DNA of 7,283 nucleotides from Prevotella sp. (GCA_021204605.1 JAJPZD010000092.1:1-7283), one strand, 5' to 3'; positions 1 through 6,937 are shown, numbered from the stretch's first letter. Numbers and translations: made by a program. Notes: generated by a model from the sequence alone, not told the origin.

Positions 1-712
1 CATCATTCTTGTCAAGCGACTTCCACTCATTCACTATATCCGTAATCTTTCTTGCCGGCACATAGTTGCGATACATTATAATATCATCATGCGTAATGCC
101 GTTATCACTGAAAAACCTTCCCCAGTCGTAATAGCACCCATATACATCGTGCATGTTCGGAATATTCACAAGACCACAATATTTCTGGTCAAGACCACGG
201 TATTCGAGCCAATTCCTTATCTTGCTGCTACCCTGTCCATAGAAAGTATAACAGAAATCAAGTGGCCATAGCCTTTCAGTTACGGGGTTGTTTATCTTCT
301 TATTGAGCCCACGGCATTTCTTTATCTGACTGACACCATATCCGTAAAACGAATCGAAACATTCCTTGCTTATGAATTCATCACGATGCTCTTTTATCCT
401 ACTCATTATCGGATGTTCGTAAAGGATATAATTCTCGGGTATGAACAGACTTTCGAGCACTGTTGGATTGGATTTCACCAGCAGTCGCATAAACTTATTT
501 AGCTCTAACCACACCTTGTCGGCTTTCGCATCTGAAACCTGATCCTGATAATCAAAACCAAGACCATTCAGTTGATACAATGGACACATATACACACCAC
601 CCTCATCCATGTCGGAAGTCTCTGTGGCGATACCGTATGCGTGTGAGCCCCGCACATACCGATAAAGCAACAAGTTGCTGTCGGTTATCTGTTTGAAATC
701 AAGTTTTGTCAT
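1..712 (-). CDS. Predicted nucleotidyltransferase, DNA polymerase beta superfamily (RlaP/YcgL-like), partial at C-terminus
   Basis: The minus strand reads open from an ATG at 712-710 to the left edge, giving 237 codons and no stop. The N-terminus carries the nucleotidyltransferase signature: G22-S23, then AYG, then S33-D34-M35-D36 followed by GGVY. The two aspartates of the SDxD motif are the expected metal ligands. A conserved-looking helix follows at about 65-92 (DKVWLELNKFM, then KSNPTVLESLF), which fits the RlaP/YcgL-like group of predicted nucleotidyltransferases as I remember it. The natural substrate of most members is unknown; some have been linked in comparative genomics to RNA repair or biological conflict systems. 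The protein is probably cytoplasmic: I see no signal peptide or membrane segment. The ATG precedes all conserved motifs and no nearer start is needed. It is divergent from the restriction-modification operon across a 392-nt gap. Superfamily assignment is fairly sure; the biological role is not known. Confidence 0.8.
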   Translation of the reverse strand, partial: MTKLDFKQITDSNLLLYRYVRGSHAYGIATETSDMDEGGVYMCPLYQLNGLGFDYQDQVSDAKADKVWLELNKFMRLLVKSNPTVLESLFIPENYILYEHPIMSRIKEHRDEFISKECFDSFYGYGVSQIKKCRGLNKKINNPVTERLWPLDFCYTFYGQGSSKIRNWLEYRGLDQKYCGLVNIPNMHDVYGCYYDWGRFFSDNGITHDDIIMYRNYVPARKITDIVNEWKSLDKND

Positions 713-926
713 CTCTATCCGAATTTCTTGTTCAATCGTATTACATTTTCATTTCCATAACATTAACGTTTTAATAAATAAAAGTACTCTATTATTTATC
801 AAACACACAAAATCATGTGTTAATATATGTTATGAAAATCACATTTCCTTTTCCTGACTTCATCACTTTTTTGTATAATATAGATAAAATTATTGATTAT
901 CAATGAGATACGAGTAAAGCAATTGA

Positions 927-943
927 TGACGCAGGGTGACGCA
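927..943 (+). repeat. Direct repeat TGACGCA, two copies 10 bp apart
   Basis: The 7-mer TGACGCA occurs at 927-933 and again at 937-943, separated by GGG. A 10-bp period puts both copies on the same face of the helix, as in many tandem operator half-sites. It lies about 130 bp upstream of the predicted -7 box of the restriction-modification operon. Function is unproven and two 7-bp copies can arise by chance. Confidence 0.35.
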
Positions 944-985
944 AAACAAATTTGCATTTTTATTTTTTTAATTTTTTATTTTGCG
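940..985. repeat. Inverted repeat CGCAAAA / TTTTGCG enclosing an AT tract
   Basis: CGCAAAA at 940-946 is the reverse complement of TTTTGCG at 979-985. The 32-nt spacer includes the palindrome CAAATTTG (947-954) and long T runs. The left arm overlaps the second copy of the TGACGCA direct repeat. It could be a protein-binding site, a weak hairpin or a recombination scar; the sequence does not decide among these. Confidence 0.3.
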
Positions 986-1069
986 ACGTTAAGAGCATTA
1001 TCCGTCTCACGTTCAACTTGTCTTTTCAAAAAAGCTCTCTGATATTTACAGTAATCACAAAAAATAATG

Positions 1070-1077
1070 TAATTTTG
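1070..1077 (+). promoter_or_regulatory. Predicted Bacteroidetes -7 box of the restriction-modification operon promoter
   Basis: TAATTTTG at 1070-1077 matches the Bacteroidetes sigma-ABfr -7 consensus TAnnTTTG exactly. The -33 element (consensus TTTG) is weak: TTTA at 1045-1048, 21 nt upstream. Transcription would begin about 1082-1084, leaving a leader of some 20 nt before the ATG at 1105. This placement makes the upstream TTG start at 952 untenable for that transcript. Confidence 0.55.
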
Positions 1078-1104
1078 CATAGAAAAATCAAGGCATTAAA
1101 CATC

Positions 1105-1914
1105 ATGACCGAACAAGAAGAAAAAGCCATACGTGCAGTTGTTAGTGCATGTATTGAATCATACGCATCAGGATTTTCCGACAGGCATTTGTCAGAAGTT
1201 GATGATGAGGAAGGTACTATAAACATGAAAATTCATAATGTGTTTATAGCAGAACTCGGTTTGGATATTCTGTATTATTCGGCATTGGCCCGTTCTCTTG
1301 ACAGTAGTCTTGGTAATGTTCTTGAAAAAATGGCGATTAAGATAGCTTCACTACATTATGAGGTAAGTCAGCATGTAGAGGGTGATATTAGTCATGAACA
1401 AACCAACTATATCGCTACAATTCTTGAAGAATACAAACGACATGCAAGAAAGCCGACTATATCTGACTATGGTAACATTTTGAATCTGCACAAATCAGAT
1501 TCTATCATCACAAAACGTCATGAGAGCGATTATTATCTTTATGACAAAGATACTGGTATGCATTACCTTATAGAACTTAAAATCGGCGGTGATTTAGACA
1601 ATAAAAAAGCACGTTCCGAAAAAGAGGCTTTACTAGAACAATATTGTATTCTGGTAAATTCTCTCGGTTCACAAGAAAAAGTGAAAATCTATTTCGCCAC
1701 TGCATATAATCGATATGGAGAAGGTAAACCTTGGAAACAAAGTCGTGTGTTGCAATTCTTTGCTGAGGATGAGCTTCTTATAAGCAGGGATTTTTGGAAC
1801 ATGGTTTGCAAATCAGAACAAGGATATGACATTGTCCTCGATGAATACAGAAAAAATGCACATTGCATAAAAGGGGCATTACAGGCAATAAAAAGTGCGT
1901 ATTTACATGAGTAG
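1105..1914 (+). CDS. Type II restriction endonuclease, PD-(D/E)XK fold, possibly TdeIII-like
   Basis: The protein has 269 aa from the ATG at 1105. The frame is open back to a TTG at 952, but that extension is AT-rich, lies mostly upstream of the predicted promoter and encodes a Phe/Ile-rich sequence, so ATG 1105 is preferred. A PD-(D/E)XK catalytic core is visible: D142 in a YYLYD strand, then 15 residues on the E157-L-K159 triad at the end of strand HYLIELK, followed by a basic helix (KKARSEKEALLEQY). Downstream come a strand VKIYFATAYN (193-202) and a C-terminal block around DFWNMV (229-234). The overall plan resembles TdeIII-type type II endonucleases as I recall them, but this is memory, not a search. 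It is first in an operon with two DNA methyltransferases, which strongly supports a restriction role. The expected reaction is Mg-dependent double-strand cleavage of unmethylated sites; the recognition site cannot be read from the sequence. Confidence 0.78.
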   Translation: MTEQEEKAIRAVVSACIESYASGFSDRHLSEVDDEEGTINMKIHNVFIAELGLDILYYSALARSLDSSLGNVLEKMAIKIASLHYEVSQHVEGDISHEQTNYIATILEEYKRHARKPTISDYGNILNLHKSDSIITKRHESDYYLYDKDTGMHYLIELKIGGDLDNKKARSEKEALLEQYCILVNSLGSQEKVKIYFATAYNRYGEGKPWKQSRVLQFFAEDELLISRDFWNMVCKSEQGYDIVLDEYRKNAHCIKGALQAIKSAYLHE

Positions 1915-1918
1915 GTAA

Positions 1919-2635
1919 ATGAGAGACTTTAAATACAAACCGATACTTATGCAGGGAGACAGCAGGGATTTAATTAAGAAAATCCCTGACAACTATGTCG
2001 ATTTTATATTGACGGATCCTCCGTATAATATTGGCAAACATTCTACGGGTAATATCTATTTGCCGGGGCGGACACCTATCAACAACGATTTGGCATATTG
2101 GGATCATATAGATTTTGACCCCAAAGAATGGACCGAAGAGTTTATCAGGGTGTTAAAACCCACTGGCAACTTGTTCATTTTTACCAGTTATAATCAATTA
2201 GGTAAATGGTATGAATGTCTTGACCATCGATTTGATGTCTCTCAGTTTATGATCTGGCATAAGACCAACCCGACACCCAAAATTTTCAAAGCAGGATTTT
2301 TAAACAGTTGTGAGATTATATTTTGTTGCTGGAATAAAAAGCATACGTGGAATTTTATATCACAGAAAGAAATGCACAATTTTGTAGAAAGTCCTATCTG
2401 TTTGGGAGTGGAGCGGTTGTCTAATCCAAAACACCCGGCACAGAAACCAACTTCCATCCTAAAAAAGATGATTTATATAGCTTCCAACGAGGACGATGTG
2501 GTTTTTGATCCGTTTATGGGAGTTGGTTCAACAGGGATAGCAGCACTTTCATTAAACAGGAAGTTTGTAGGATTTGAGATAGATGAGAAATATTTTTTAG
2601 CTTCAAAAAATAGAATAGAGAAAAGAAAGTTTTGA
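1919..2635 (+). CDS. Type II DNA adenine methyltransferase, beta class (M1)
   Basis: A 238-aa S-adenosylmethionine-dependent DNA methyltransferase. The catalytic motif IV DPPYN (residues 33-37) comes before the cofactor-binding motif I FDPFMGVGSTG (196-206), the order that defines the beta class. Further landmarks are HPAQKP (172-177) and FVGFEID (216-222), whose acidic residues are placed to bind the cofactor. DPPY rather than SPPY favours N6-adenine over N4-cytosine as the product. The length suits small beta-class enzymes such as DpnA-type, M1.MboII-type or RsrI-type proteins. Its ATG lies 4 nt after the endonuclease stop and its TGA overlaps the next ATG, so the three genes are almost certainly co-transcribed. 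It should protect one strand or one form of the site cut by the neighbouring endonuclease. Confidence 0.88.
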   Translation: MRDFKYKPILMQGDSRDLIKKIPDNYVDFILTDPPYNIGKHSTGNIYLPGRTPINNDLAYWDHIDFDPKEWTEEFIRVLKPTGNLFIFTSYNQLGKWYECLDHRFDVSQFMIWHKTNPTPKIFKAGFLNSCEIIFCCWNKKHTWNFISQKEMHNFVESPICLGVERLSNPKHPAQKPTSILKKMIYIASNEDDVVFDPFMGVGSTGIAALSLNRKFVGFEIDEKYFLASKNRIEKRKF

Positions 2636-3798
2636 TGGATTTATTTAATAACATAGAATATACGGGTCTTTCACCTATTATAAAGTGGGCTGGTGGAAAG
2701 GAGAAAGAATTGTTTTTTATATTCTCAAATATTCCTTCCACGTATGATAATTTTTATGAGCCATTCGTCGGTGGCGGCTCTGTATTTACGGCATTGAATG
2801 CAAAACAATATTATATTAATGACATATCCAACGAGTTGATTGGTTTATATCGCAGTGTCGCATTATCCAATCAATCTTTTTATGATTGGATGAAAGAAAT
2901 AACGGCATCTTGGCAGTCAATGCTCACCTTTGCTGATAACCACAGGAATTTATGCACAAACTACATAGATTATCGTGAAGATAGAATTTCTGACATAGAG
3001 ATGAAATCTATTATCTTGTCGTTTCTTGAATCCAATGTCGATGAATTAAATAATGTGCTGTCTTCAAAATTCTCATGGCATAGAGACGTTTTCGGCAAAG
3101 AATTGAAAAAGAATTTGTTGGCTAAGATTTCCCGTATGAAAAAAATCGAGAAGAAAAAACATTTAATGCCTGAAGAAGATATTTTTGATAATATAGAGAC
3201 GGCCTTAATGAGCGCATTATATATGTATTTCAGGAACTTATATAATGATAGAGACTTGAGTGAAGATGATATCTCATTAGGTACTGCCTTGTTTGTTTTT
3301 ATAAGAAATTACTCATACAGTGGTATGTTCAGATATAATCGTAACGGAGAGTTCAATGTTCCTTACGGTGGAATTGGATATAACCATAAATTGCTTGACA
3401 AGAAGATAGAATATTATAAATCCCAAAAACTTATAGAGCATTTCAAGACAACAAATATTTTCAATATGGATTTTGAGGATTTTTTTAGAAATAATCCGCC
3501 TCAATCCAATGACTTCATATTTTTAGACCCACCTTACGACAGCACTTTCAGTACATACGCTAAGAACGAGTTTTCAAAAAACGACCAAAAAAGACTTGCC
3601 AATTACCTTATCAATGAATGTAAAGGGAAATGGATGATGATCATTAAAAACACACCTTTCATATATTCCCTTTATGACAATGAAAAATTGACAATCAAGA
3701 CTTTTGACAAAAAATATAATGTCAGTTTTATGAATAGGAACGACAGAAATGCCGAACATTTAATTATTATGAATTATAAAGACATAAACTCTCTATAA
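2635..3798 (+). CDS. DNA adenine methyltransferase, alpha class, Dam/D12 family (M2)
   Basis: A 387-aa N6-adenine methyltransferase of the D12 (Dam) class. Motif X PIIKWAGGK (14-22) and motif I FYEPFVGGGSVF (40-51) form the cofactor pocket, YINDISNELI (60-69) follows, and the catalytic motif IV is LDPPYDSTFSTY (297-308). This order is typical of the alpha class. A block near 222-245 contains SGMFRYN and EFNVPYG, typical of the family's DNA-contact region, and the C-terminus has AEHLIIMNY (373-381). It is about 110 residues longer than E. coli Dam (278 aa); the extra material lies between about residues 85 and 220 and probably shapes target recognition. The ATG overlaps the preceding TGA (TGATG), suggesting translational coupling; a TTG one codon earlier is unlikely. 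The pairing with the endonuclease and the beta-class enzyme argues for a dedicated protective role rather than an orphan Dam. Confidence 0.9.
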   Translation: MDLFNNIEYTGLSPIIKWAGGKEKELFFIFSNIPSTYDNFYEPFVGGGSVFTALNAKQYYINDISNELIGLYRSVALSNQSFYDWMKEITASWQSMLTFADNHRNLCTNYIDYREDRISDIEMKSIILSFLESNVDELNNVLSSKFSWHRDVFGKELKKNLLAKISRMKKIEKKKHLMPEEDIFDNIETALMSALYMYFRNLYNDRDLSEDDISLGTALFVFIRNYSYSGMFRYNRNGEFNVPYGGIGYNHKLLDKKIEYYKSQKLIEHFKTTNIFNMDFEDFFRNNPPQSNDFIFLDPPYDSTFSTYAKNEFSKNDQKRLANYLINECKGKWMMIIKNTPFIYSLYDNEKLTIKTFDKKYNVSFMNRNDRNAEHLIIMNYKDINSL

Positions 3799-3962
3799 TC
3801 CTTTTTATCATTGATAATGGCACGTCTGGATTCCAAATGGGAAAAGAGCGCACCACCTCCGAAGAAAGGCTCAACGTACTTTCCTGCAAAACGCGGAATA
3901 TGCCACATTATATTGGGAATCTCGTTTGACTTTCCCACTCTGTATTTTATAATAGGTTTCAT
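3774..3962 (-). pseudogene. Truncated Dam/D12-family adenine methyltransferase remnant
   Basis: On the minus strand, the ATG at 3962 opens a frame whose first 52 residues are a clear N-terminus of a second, different alpha-class adenine methyltransferase: PIIKYRVGKS (3-12, motif X), YVEPFFGGGALF (29-40, motif I) and AIIND (48-52). Homology stops at about 3807. The next 11 codons are simply the antisense of the tail of the upstream-facing M2 gene, ending in a TAA at 3774. No catalytic DPPY motif remains, so it cannot methylate DNA. Motif X usually reads RGGKS in relatives I recall; V9 here may mark decay. It is in the same orientation as cdsA, 104 nt downstream of it. It is best read as the stub of an older methyltransferase gene interrupted by the present restriction-modification operon. 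Confidence 0.8.
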
Positions 3963-4066
3963 TTCTTTATTGCGTCTGAACTGTTTATGTATTACTTAAC
4001 AATAGTCAACTTGCCAGCTATCTTTGACTTGTATATAATTACAATCACAAAAACAGTTTTTTCTTT
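3963..4066. other. Intergenic spacer between cdsA and the methyltransferase remnant
   Basis: This 104-nt AT-rich spacer separates the cdsA stop from the remnant start. It contains a perfect 6-bp inverted repeat, AAAAAC (4049-4054) and GTTTTT (4056-4061), with a single central base. The arms are nearly all A/T and the loop is too short for a stable RNA hairpin, so I do not call it a terminator. No match to TAnnTTTG was seen on the minus strand, so the remnant may have relied on read-through from cdsA. Confidence 0.5.
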
Positions 4067-4918
4067 CTAAAACAAAGTCAGTGAATAGATATAAATCACT
4101 GCTGCCGGCAATGCCATTAAAGAGGAATCAAAACGGTCGAGCATGCCGCCATGTCCCGGCAGTATTGAGCCACTGTCTTTAATTCCCAATGTACGTTTGA
4201 ACAACGACTCAACCAAATCGCCCCACGTTCCGATAACTACAACAACGATGCCCAAACCAATCCATATTAGGATATTGAAACCAAATTCCACACTCTTATC
4301 TGCGCTCAAATACCCAACCAAAACAGCAGCAATCAATACGAACACTAACCCTCCGATAGAGCCTTCCCATGTCTTGCCAGGAGAAATTCTTGGAAACAGT
4401 TTGTGCTTGCCCAAAAGAGAACCGATGCAATATGCCCCCGTGTCGTTAGCCCAAAGGAAAATAAACACGCTAAGTGGAATAAGGTAATTGAATGTTATTC
4501 CCCCATCGGTTGTGGCATTGAAAGCAAGGACGTTAATAGTGGAAAACGGAAGGGCGATATACATCTGTCCAAGCATAGTATATGCCCAATCGTTAATGGC
4601 ATTCTTCGTCTGTGTATAAAGTTCACTGATAAACAGATATATTATTGTCAGCAAATATGGAACAAACACAGCACCTGAACTTACCATTCCACTGCAATAT
4701 CCGCCCATGGCGAGGAAGAAATACACGCCTGCGACAGTACTGATAAACCTGTTAACCTGAACATTATCATTCTCGTTTACCAAGCCACAATATTCCCACA
4801 TCGTCAGTCCTGTTACAATGGCAAACAGAAACTCCATGGCGATGGGTTTCAAGAAACAAACCACGATAGCCGCAACGAACAGCACACCAGTAACAGTTCT
4901 TGTTATAATATTCTTCAT
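4067..4918 (-). CDS. cdsA: Phosphatidate cytidylyltransferase (CDP-diacylglycerol synthase)
   Basis: CdsA converts phosphatidic acid and CTP to CDP-diacylglycerol and pyrophosphate at the inner membrane, the branch-point precursor for bacterial phospholipids. The 283-aa protein is highly hydrophobic, with roughly eight membrane segments, and carries the family signature in its C-terminal part: S238 followed by LFKR, then K247-D248, then LPGHGG (253-258) and D261-R-F-D264. ISPGKTWEGS (178-187) and WANDTGAY (156-163) are further conserved cytoplasmic-side motifs. Length is normal. The ATG at 4918 is chosen, 15 nt after the ftsH stop; a TTG four codons upstream (4930) is less likely. It follows ftsH closely on the same strand and is likely co-transcribed with it. 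No strong GC-rich terminator follows; the weak palindrome AAAAAC-A-GTTTTT lies just downstream (4049-4061). Confidence 0.96.
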   Translation of the reverse strand: MKNIITRTVTGVLFVAAIVVCFLKPIAMEFLFAIVTGLTMWEYCGLVNENDNVQVNRFISTVAGVYFFLAMGGYCSGMVSSGAVFVPYLLTIIYLFISELYTQTKNAINDWAYTMLGQMYIALPFSTINVLAFNATTDGGITFNYLIPLSVFIFLWANDTGAYCIGSLLGKHKLFPRISPGKTWEGSIGGLVFVLIAAVLVGYLSADKSVEFGFNILIWIGLGIVVVVIGTWGDLVESLFKRTLGIKDSGSILPGHGGMLDRFDSSLMALPAAVIYIYSLTLF

Positions 4919-4933
4919 GGGTTGGCTCAAATA

Positions 4934-6937
4934 TTATTTGTCATCAGCAGGTTCATCAACGGTGGTCGTTACTGTCTCGCTATATGAGTTCTCCTCACTG
5001 CTATCAGTATTTTTTGGAGCATTGCTCTTTTCCTCCAATATTTCATCAGAGCGACTTACCCACGGACGTTTTCCGAATATCTTCTCAACATCCTCAGCGA
5101 AAATCACCTCTCGCTCAAGAAGGAGTTCAGCAAGTTGGTTATGACCATCCTTGTGCTCAAGCAGCAAAGACTTAGCACGACTGTATTGCTCGTTTATCAT
5201 TTTGCGCACTTCGTCATCAATGATTTTCGCCGTCGTCTCAGAATAAGGACGCTGGAAACTATACTCATTATTGTTGTAATAGCAAAGGTTCGGCAACTTA
5301 TCACTCATGCCGGCGTAAGCAATCATGCCGTAGGCACTCTTCGTAATCCTCTCAAGGTCGTTCATTGCGCCTGTGGAGATATGCCCTGTAAACAGTTCCT
5401 CTGCCGCACGCCCTCCAAGGGTGGCGCACATCTCATCGAGCATCTCCTCTTTCGTAGTAATCTGACGCTCCTCCGGCATATACCAGGCAGCGCCAAGAGC
5501 GCGCCCACGGGGAACTATCGATACCTTGACCAACGGATTGGCATGCTCCAAGAACCACGATATTGTGGCATGACCTGCCTCATGCAATGCGATAGTACGC
5601 TTCTCACCCTGCGTCATCACCTTGGTCTTTTTCTCCAAACCGCCGATGATACGGTCAACGGCATCGAGGAAATCCTGCTTTGTCACAAACGCCTTGTTAT
5701 GACGTGCAGCTATAAGTGCCGCCTCGTTGCAAACATTGGCGATGTCCGCACCGGAAAATCCCGGTGTCTGGCGGGCAAGCATGTCTATATCCACAGTAGG
5801 GTCGGTCTTGACAGGTCTTAGGTGCACGTGGAATATCTCCTTGCGCTCATTGAGGTCGGGCAGGTCAACATTGATCTGACGGTCGAAACGCCCGGCACGC
5901 AGCAATGCGTTGTCAAGCATATCAGCACGGTTTGTGGCGGCAAGGATTATAACGCCACTGTTAGTGCCGAAACCGTCCATCTCCGTCAACAAGGCATTAA
6001 GGGTGTTCTCTCGCTCATCGTTGCCGCCCATAGATGGATTTTTGCTTCTCGCACGCCCCACGGCATCAATCTCGTCTATGAAAATTATACACGGTGCCTT
6101 CTCCTTTGCCTGACGGAAAAGGTCTCGCACACGACTTGCTCCCACTCCCACGAACATCTCCACAAAGTCCGATCCGCTCATGGAAAAGAACGGTACGCCT
6201 GCCTCGCCTGCTACGGCTTTCGCAAGCAATGTCTTTCCTGTTCCCGGAGGCCCCACAAGCAACGCTCCCTTTGGAATCTTTCCGCCAAGATTAGTGTATT
6301 TCCTTGGATTTTTCAGGAAATCCACAATCTCCTGAACCTCCTGTTTCGCTCCTTCCTGACCGGCGACGTCCTTGAACGTGATATTCATATCAGTACCTTT
6401 CTCGTACATTTTCGCCTTGCTCTTGCCGACACTGAACACACCGCCACCACCACTGCTGCCGCCTCCCATGCGACGCATGAAAAACAACCAGATGATAACA
6501 ATGAACAATATCGGAGCGATACTGATTAGCAGATTTAGAAAATCATTTCCTTTCTTGTTCTCATAATCCAAGTCGCCAGAGAATTTGCCTGCCTCACGCT
6601 CCTTGTCAAGATATGTCTCCACCTGGTCGGTACTGCCGAACTCCACGCTCAAATATGGCTCCTTGCCTGTTTCTTTCGTACCTGCATTAAACACCTTGCG
6701 GATATATTCCGACTTGACATACATTTTCAGCACGCTCTCATCCTTATTGATAACAACACGGGAGGCATACCCCTTTTCCACGTATGACTTAAACTCCGCA
6801 TACGATACTTTCTTGTTTGTACTGCCACTTATAGTGTCACCGCCCATCATATAAACCGCGATAAGACCGATTATCACGATTATATAAATCCAGTTCATAC
6901 TGAATTTAGGCATCTTATTATTCTTGTTTTGTTCCAT
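4934..6937 (-). CDS. ftsH: ATP-dependent zinc metalloprotease FtsH
   Basis: FtsH is a membrane-anchored AAA+ hexamer that extracts and degrades unassembled membrane proteins and some soluble regulators. Numbering from a possible GTG start at 6955 (673 aa), the order is: TM1 about 22-38, periplasmic domain about 40-138, TM2 about 139-159, a Gly-rich linker (164-172), Walker A GPPGTGKT (235-242), pore loop MFVG (267-270), Walker B IIFIDE with D294-E295, second region of homology with arginine fingers R356 and R359, zinc-site HEAGH (458-462) and third ligand D533 in NDLERIT. All catalytic residues are present. The C-terminal tail after about 635 is acidic and Ser/Thr-rich. The ATG at 6937 (667 aa) is listed because ATG is commoner and all domains are retained; the GTG adds six residues. 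Spacing to rsfS (upstream) and cdsA (downstream) suggests one operon. Confidence 0.97.
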   Translation of the reverse strand: MEQNKNNKMPKFSMNWIYIIVIIGLIAVYMMGGDTISGSTNKKVSYAEFKSYVEKGYASRVVINKDESVLKMYVKSEYIRKVFNAGTKETGKEPYLSVEFGSTDQVETYLDKEREAGKFSGDLDYENKKGNDFLNLLISIAPILFIVIIWLFFMRRMGGGSSGGGGVFSVGKSKAKMYEKGTDMNITFKDVAGQEGAKQEVQEIVDFLKNPRKYTNLGGKIPKGALLVGPPGTGKTLLAKAVAGEAGVPFFSMSGSDFVEMFVGVGASRVRDLFRQAKEKAPCIIFIDEIDAVGRARSKNPSMGGNDERENTLNALLTEMDGFGTNSGVIILAATNRADMLDNALLRAGRFDRQINVDLPDLNERKEIFHVHLRPVKTDPTVDIDMLARQTPGFSGADIANVCNEAALIAARHNKAFVTKQDFLDAVDRIIGGLEKKTKVMTQGEKRTIALHEAGHATISWFLEHANPLVKVSIVPRGRALGAAWYMPEERQITTKEEMLDEMCATLGGRAAEELFTGHISTGAMNDLERITKSAYGMIAYAGMSDKLPNLCYYNNNEYSFQRPYSETTAKIIDDEVRKMINEQYSRAKSLLLEHKDGHNQLAELLLEREVIFAEDVEKIFGKRPWVSRSDEILEEKSNAPKNTDSSEENSYSETVTTTVDEPADDK

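Larger units (their letters stand above)
713..1104. other. AT-rich intergenic region between divergent genes
   Basis: This 392-nt stretch lies between the leftward nucleotidyltransferase and the rightward restriction-modification operon, and I find no convincing gene in it. It is very AT-rich; block 781-840 has 13 G/C of 60. For the leftward gene, the best -7 candidate is TACGATTG on the minus strand (740-733), one mismatch from TAnnTTTG and about 20 nt before the start codon; no good -33 element is visible, so this is weak. On the rightward side it holds the repeats at 927-985 and the promoter at 1070-1077. A TTG-initiated extension of the endonuclease frame from 952 crosses this region but is judged non-coding. 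Confidence 0.7.

Noticed and set aside
675..857. Plus-strand 60-codon frame across the start of the nucleotidyltransferase and the intergenic region
   Set aside because: It overlaps the nucleotidyltransferase start in antisense, is low-complexity and has no recognisable motif.
952..1104. N-terminal extension of the endonuclease from a TTG at 952
   Set aside because: It is AT-rich and rich in Phe and Ile, mostly lies upstream of the exact -7 box at 1070-1077, and an ATG at 1105 begins a normal-looking protein.
2011..2021. GATC sites as a hint that this is a DpnII-like system
   Set aside because: GATC occurs in both the accessory and housekeeping parts (for example near 2016, 2104, 2251 and 6171), which says nothing about specificity, and the endonuclease is not DpnII-like as I know that family.
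4049..4061. Possible cdsA terminator
   Set aside because: The inverted repeat is almost pure A/T with a one-base loop, so a stable RNA stem is not expected.
4143..4678. Plus-strand open frames opposite cdsA
   Set aside because: They are shadows of a complete cdsA gene and have no family features.
5135..6566. Long plus-strand open frames opposite ftsH, up to 235 codons
   Set aside because: They are antisense to a complete, motif-perfect ftsH, show no recognisable domains and arise from its higher G+C content.
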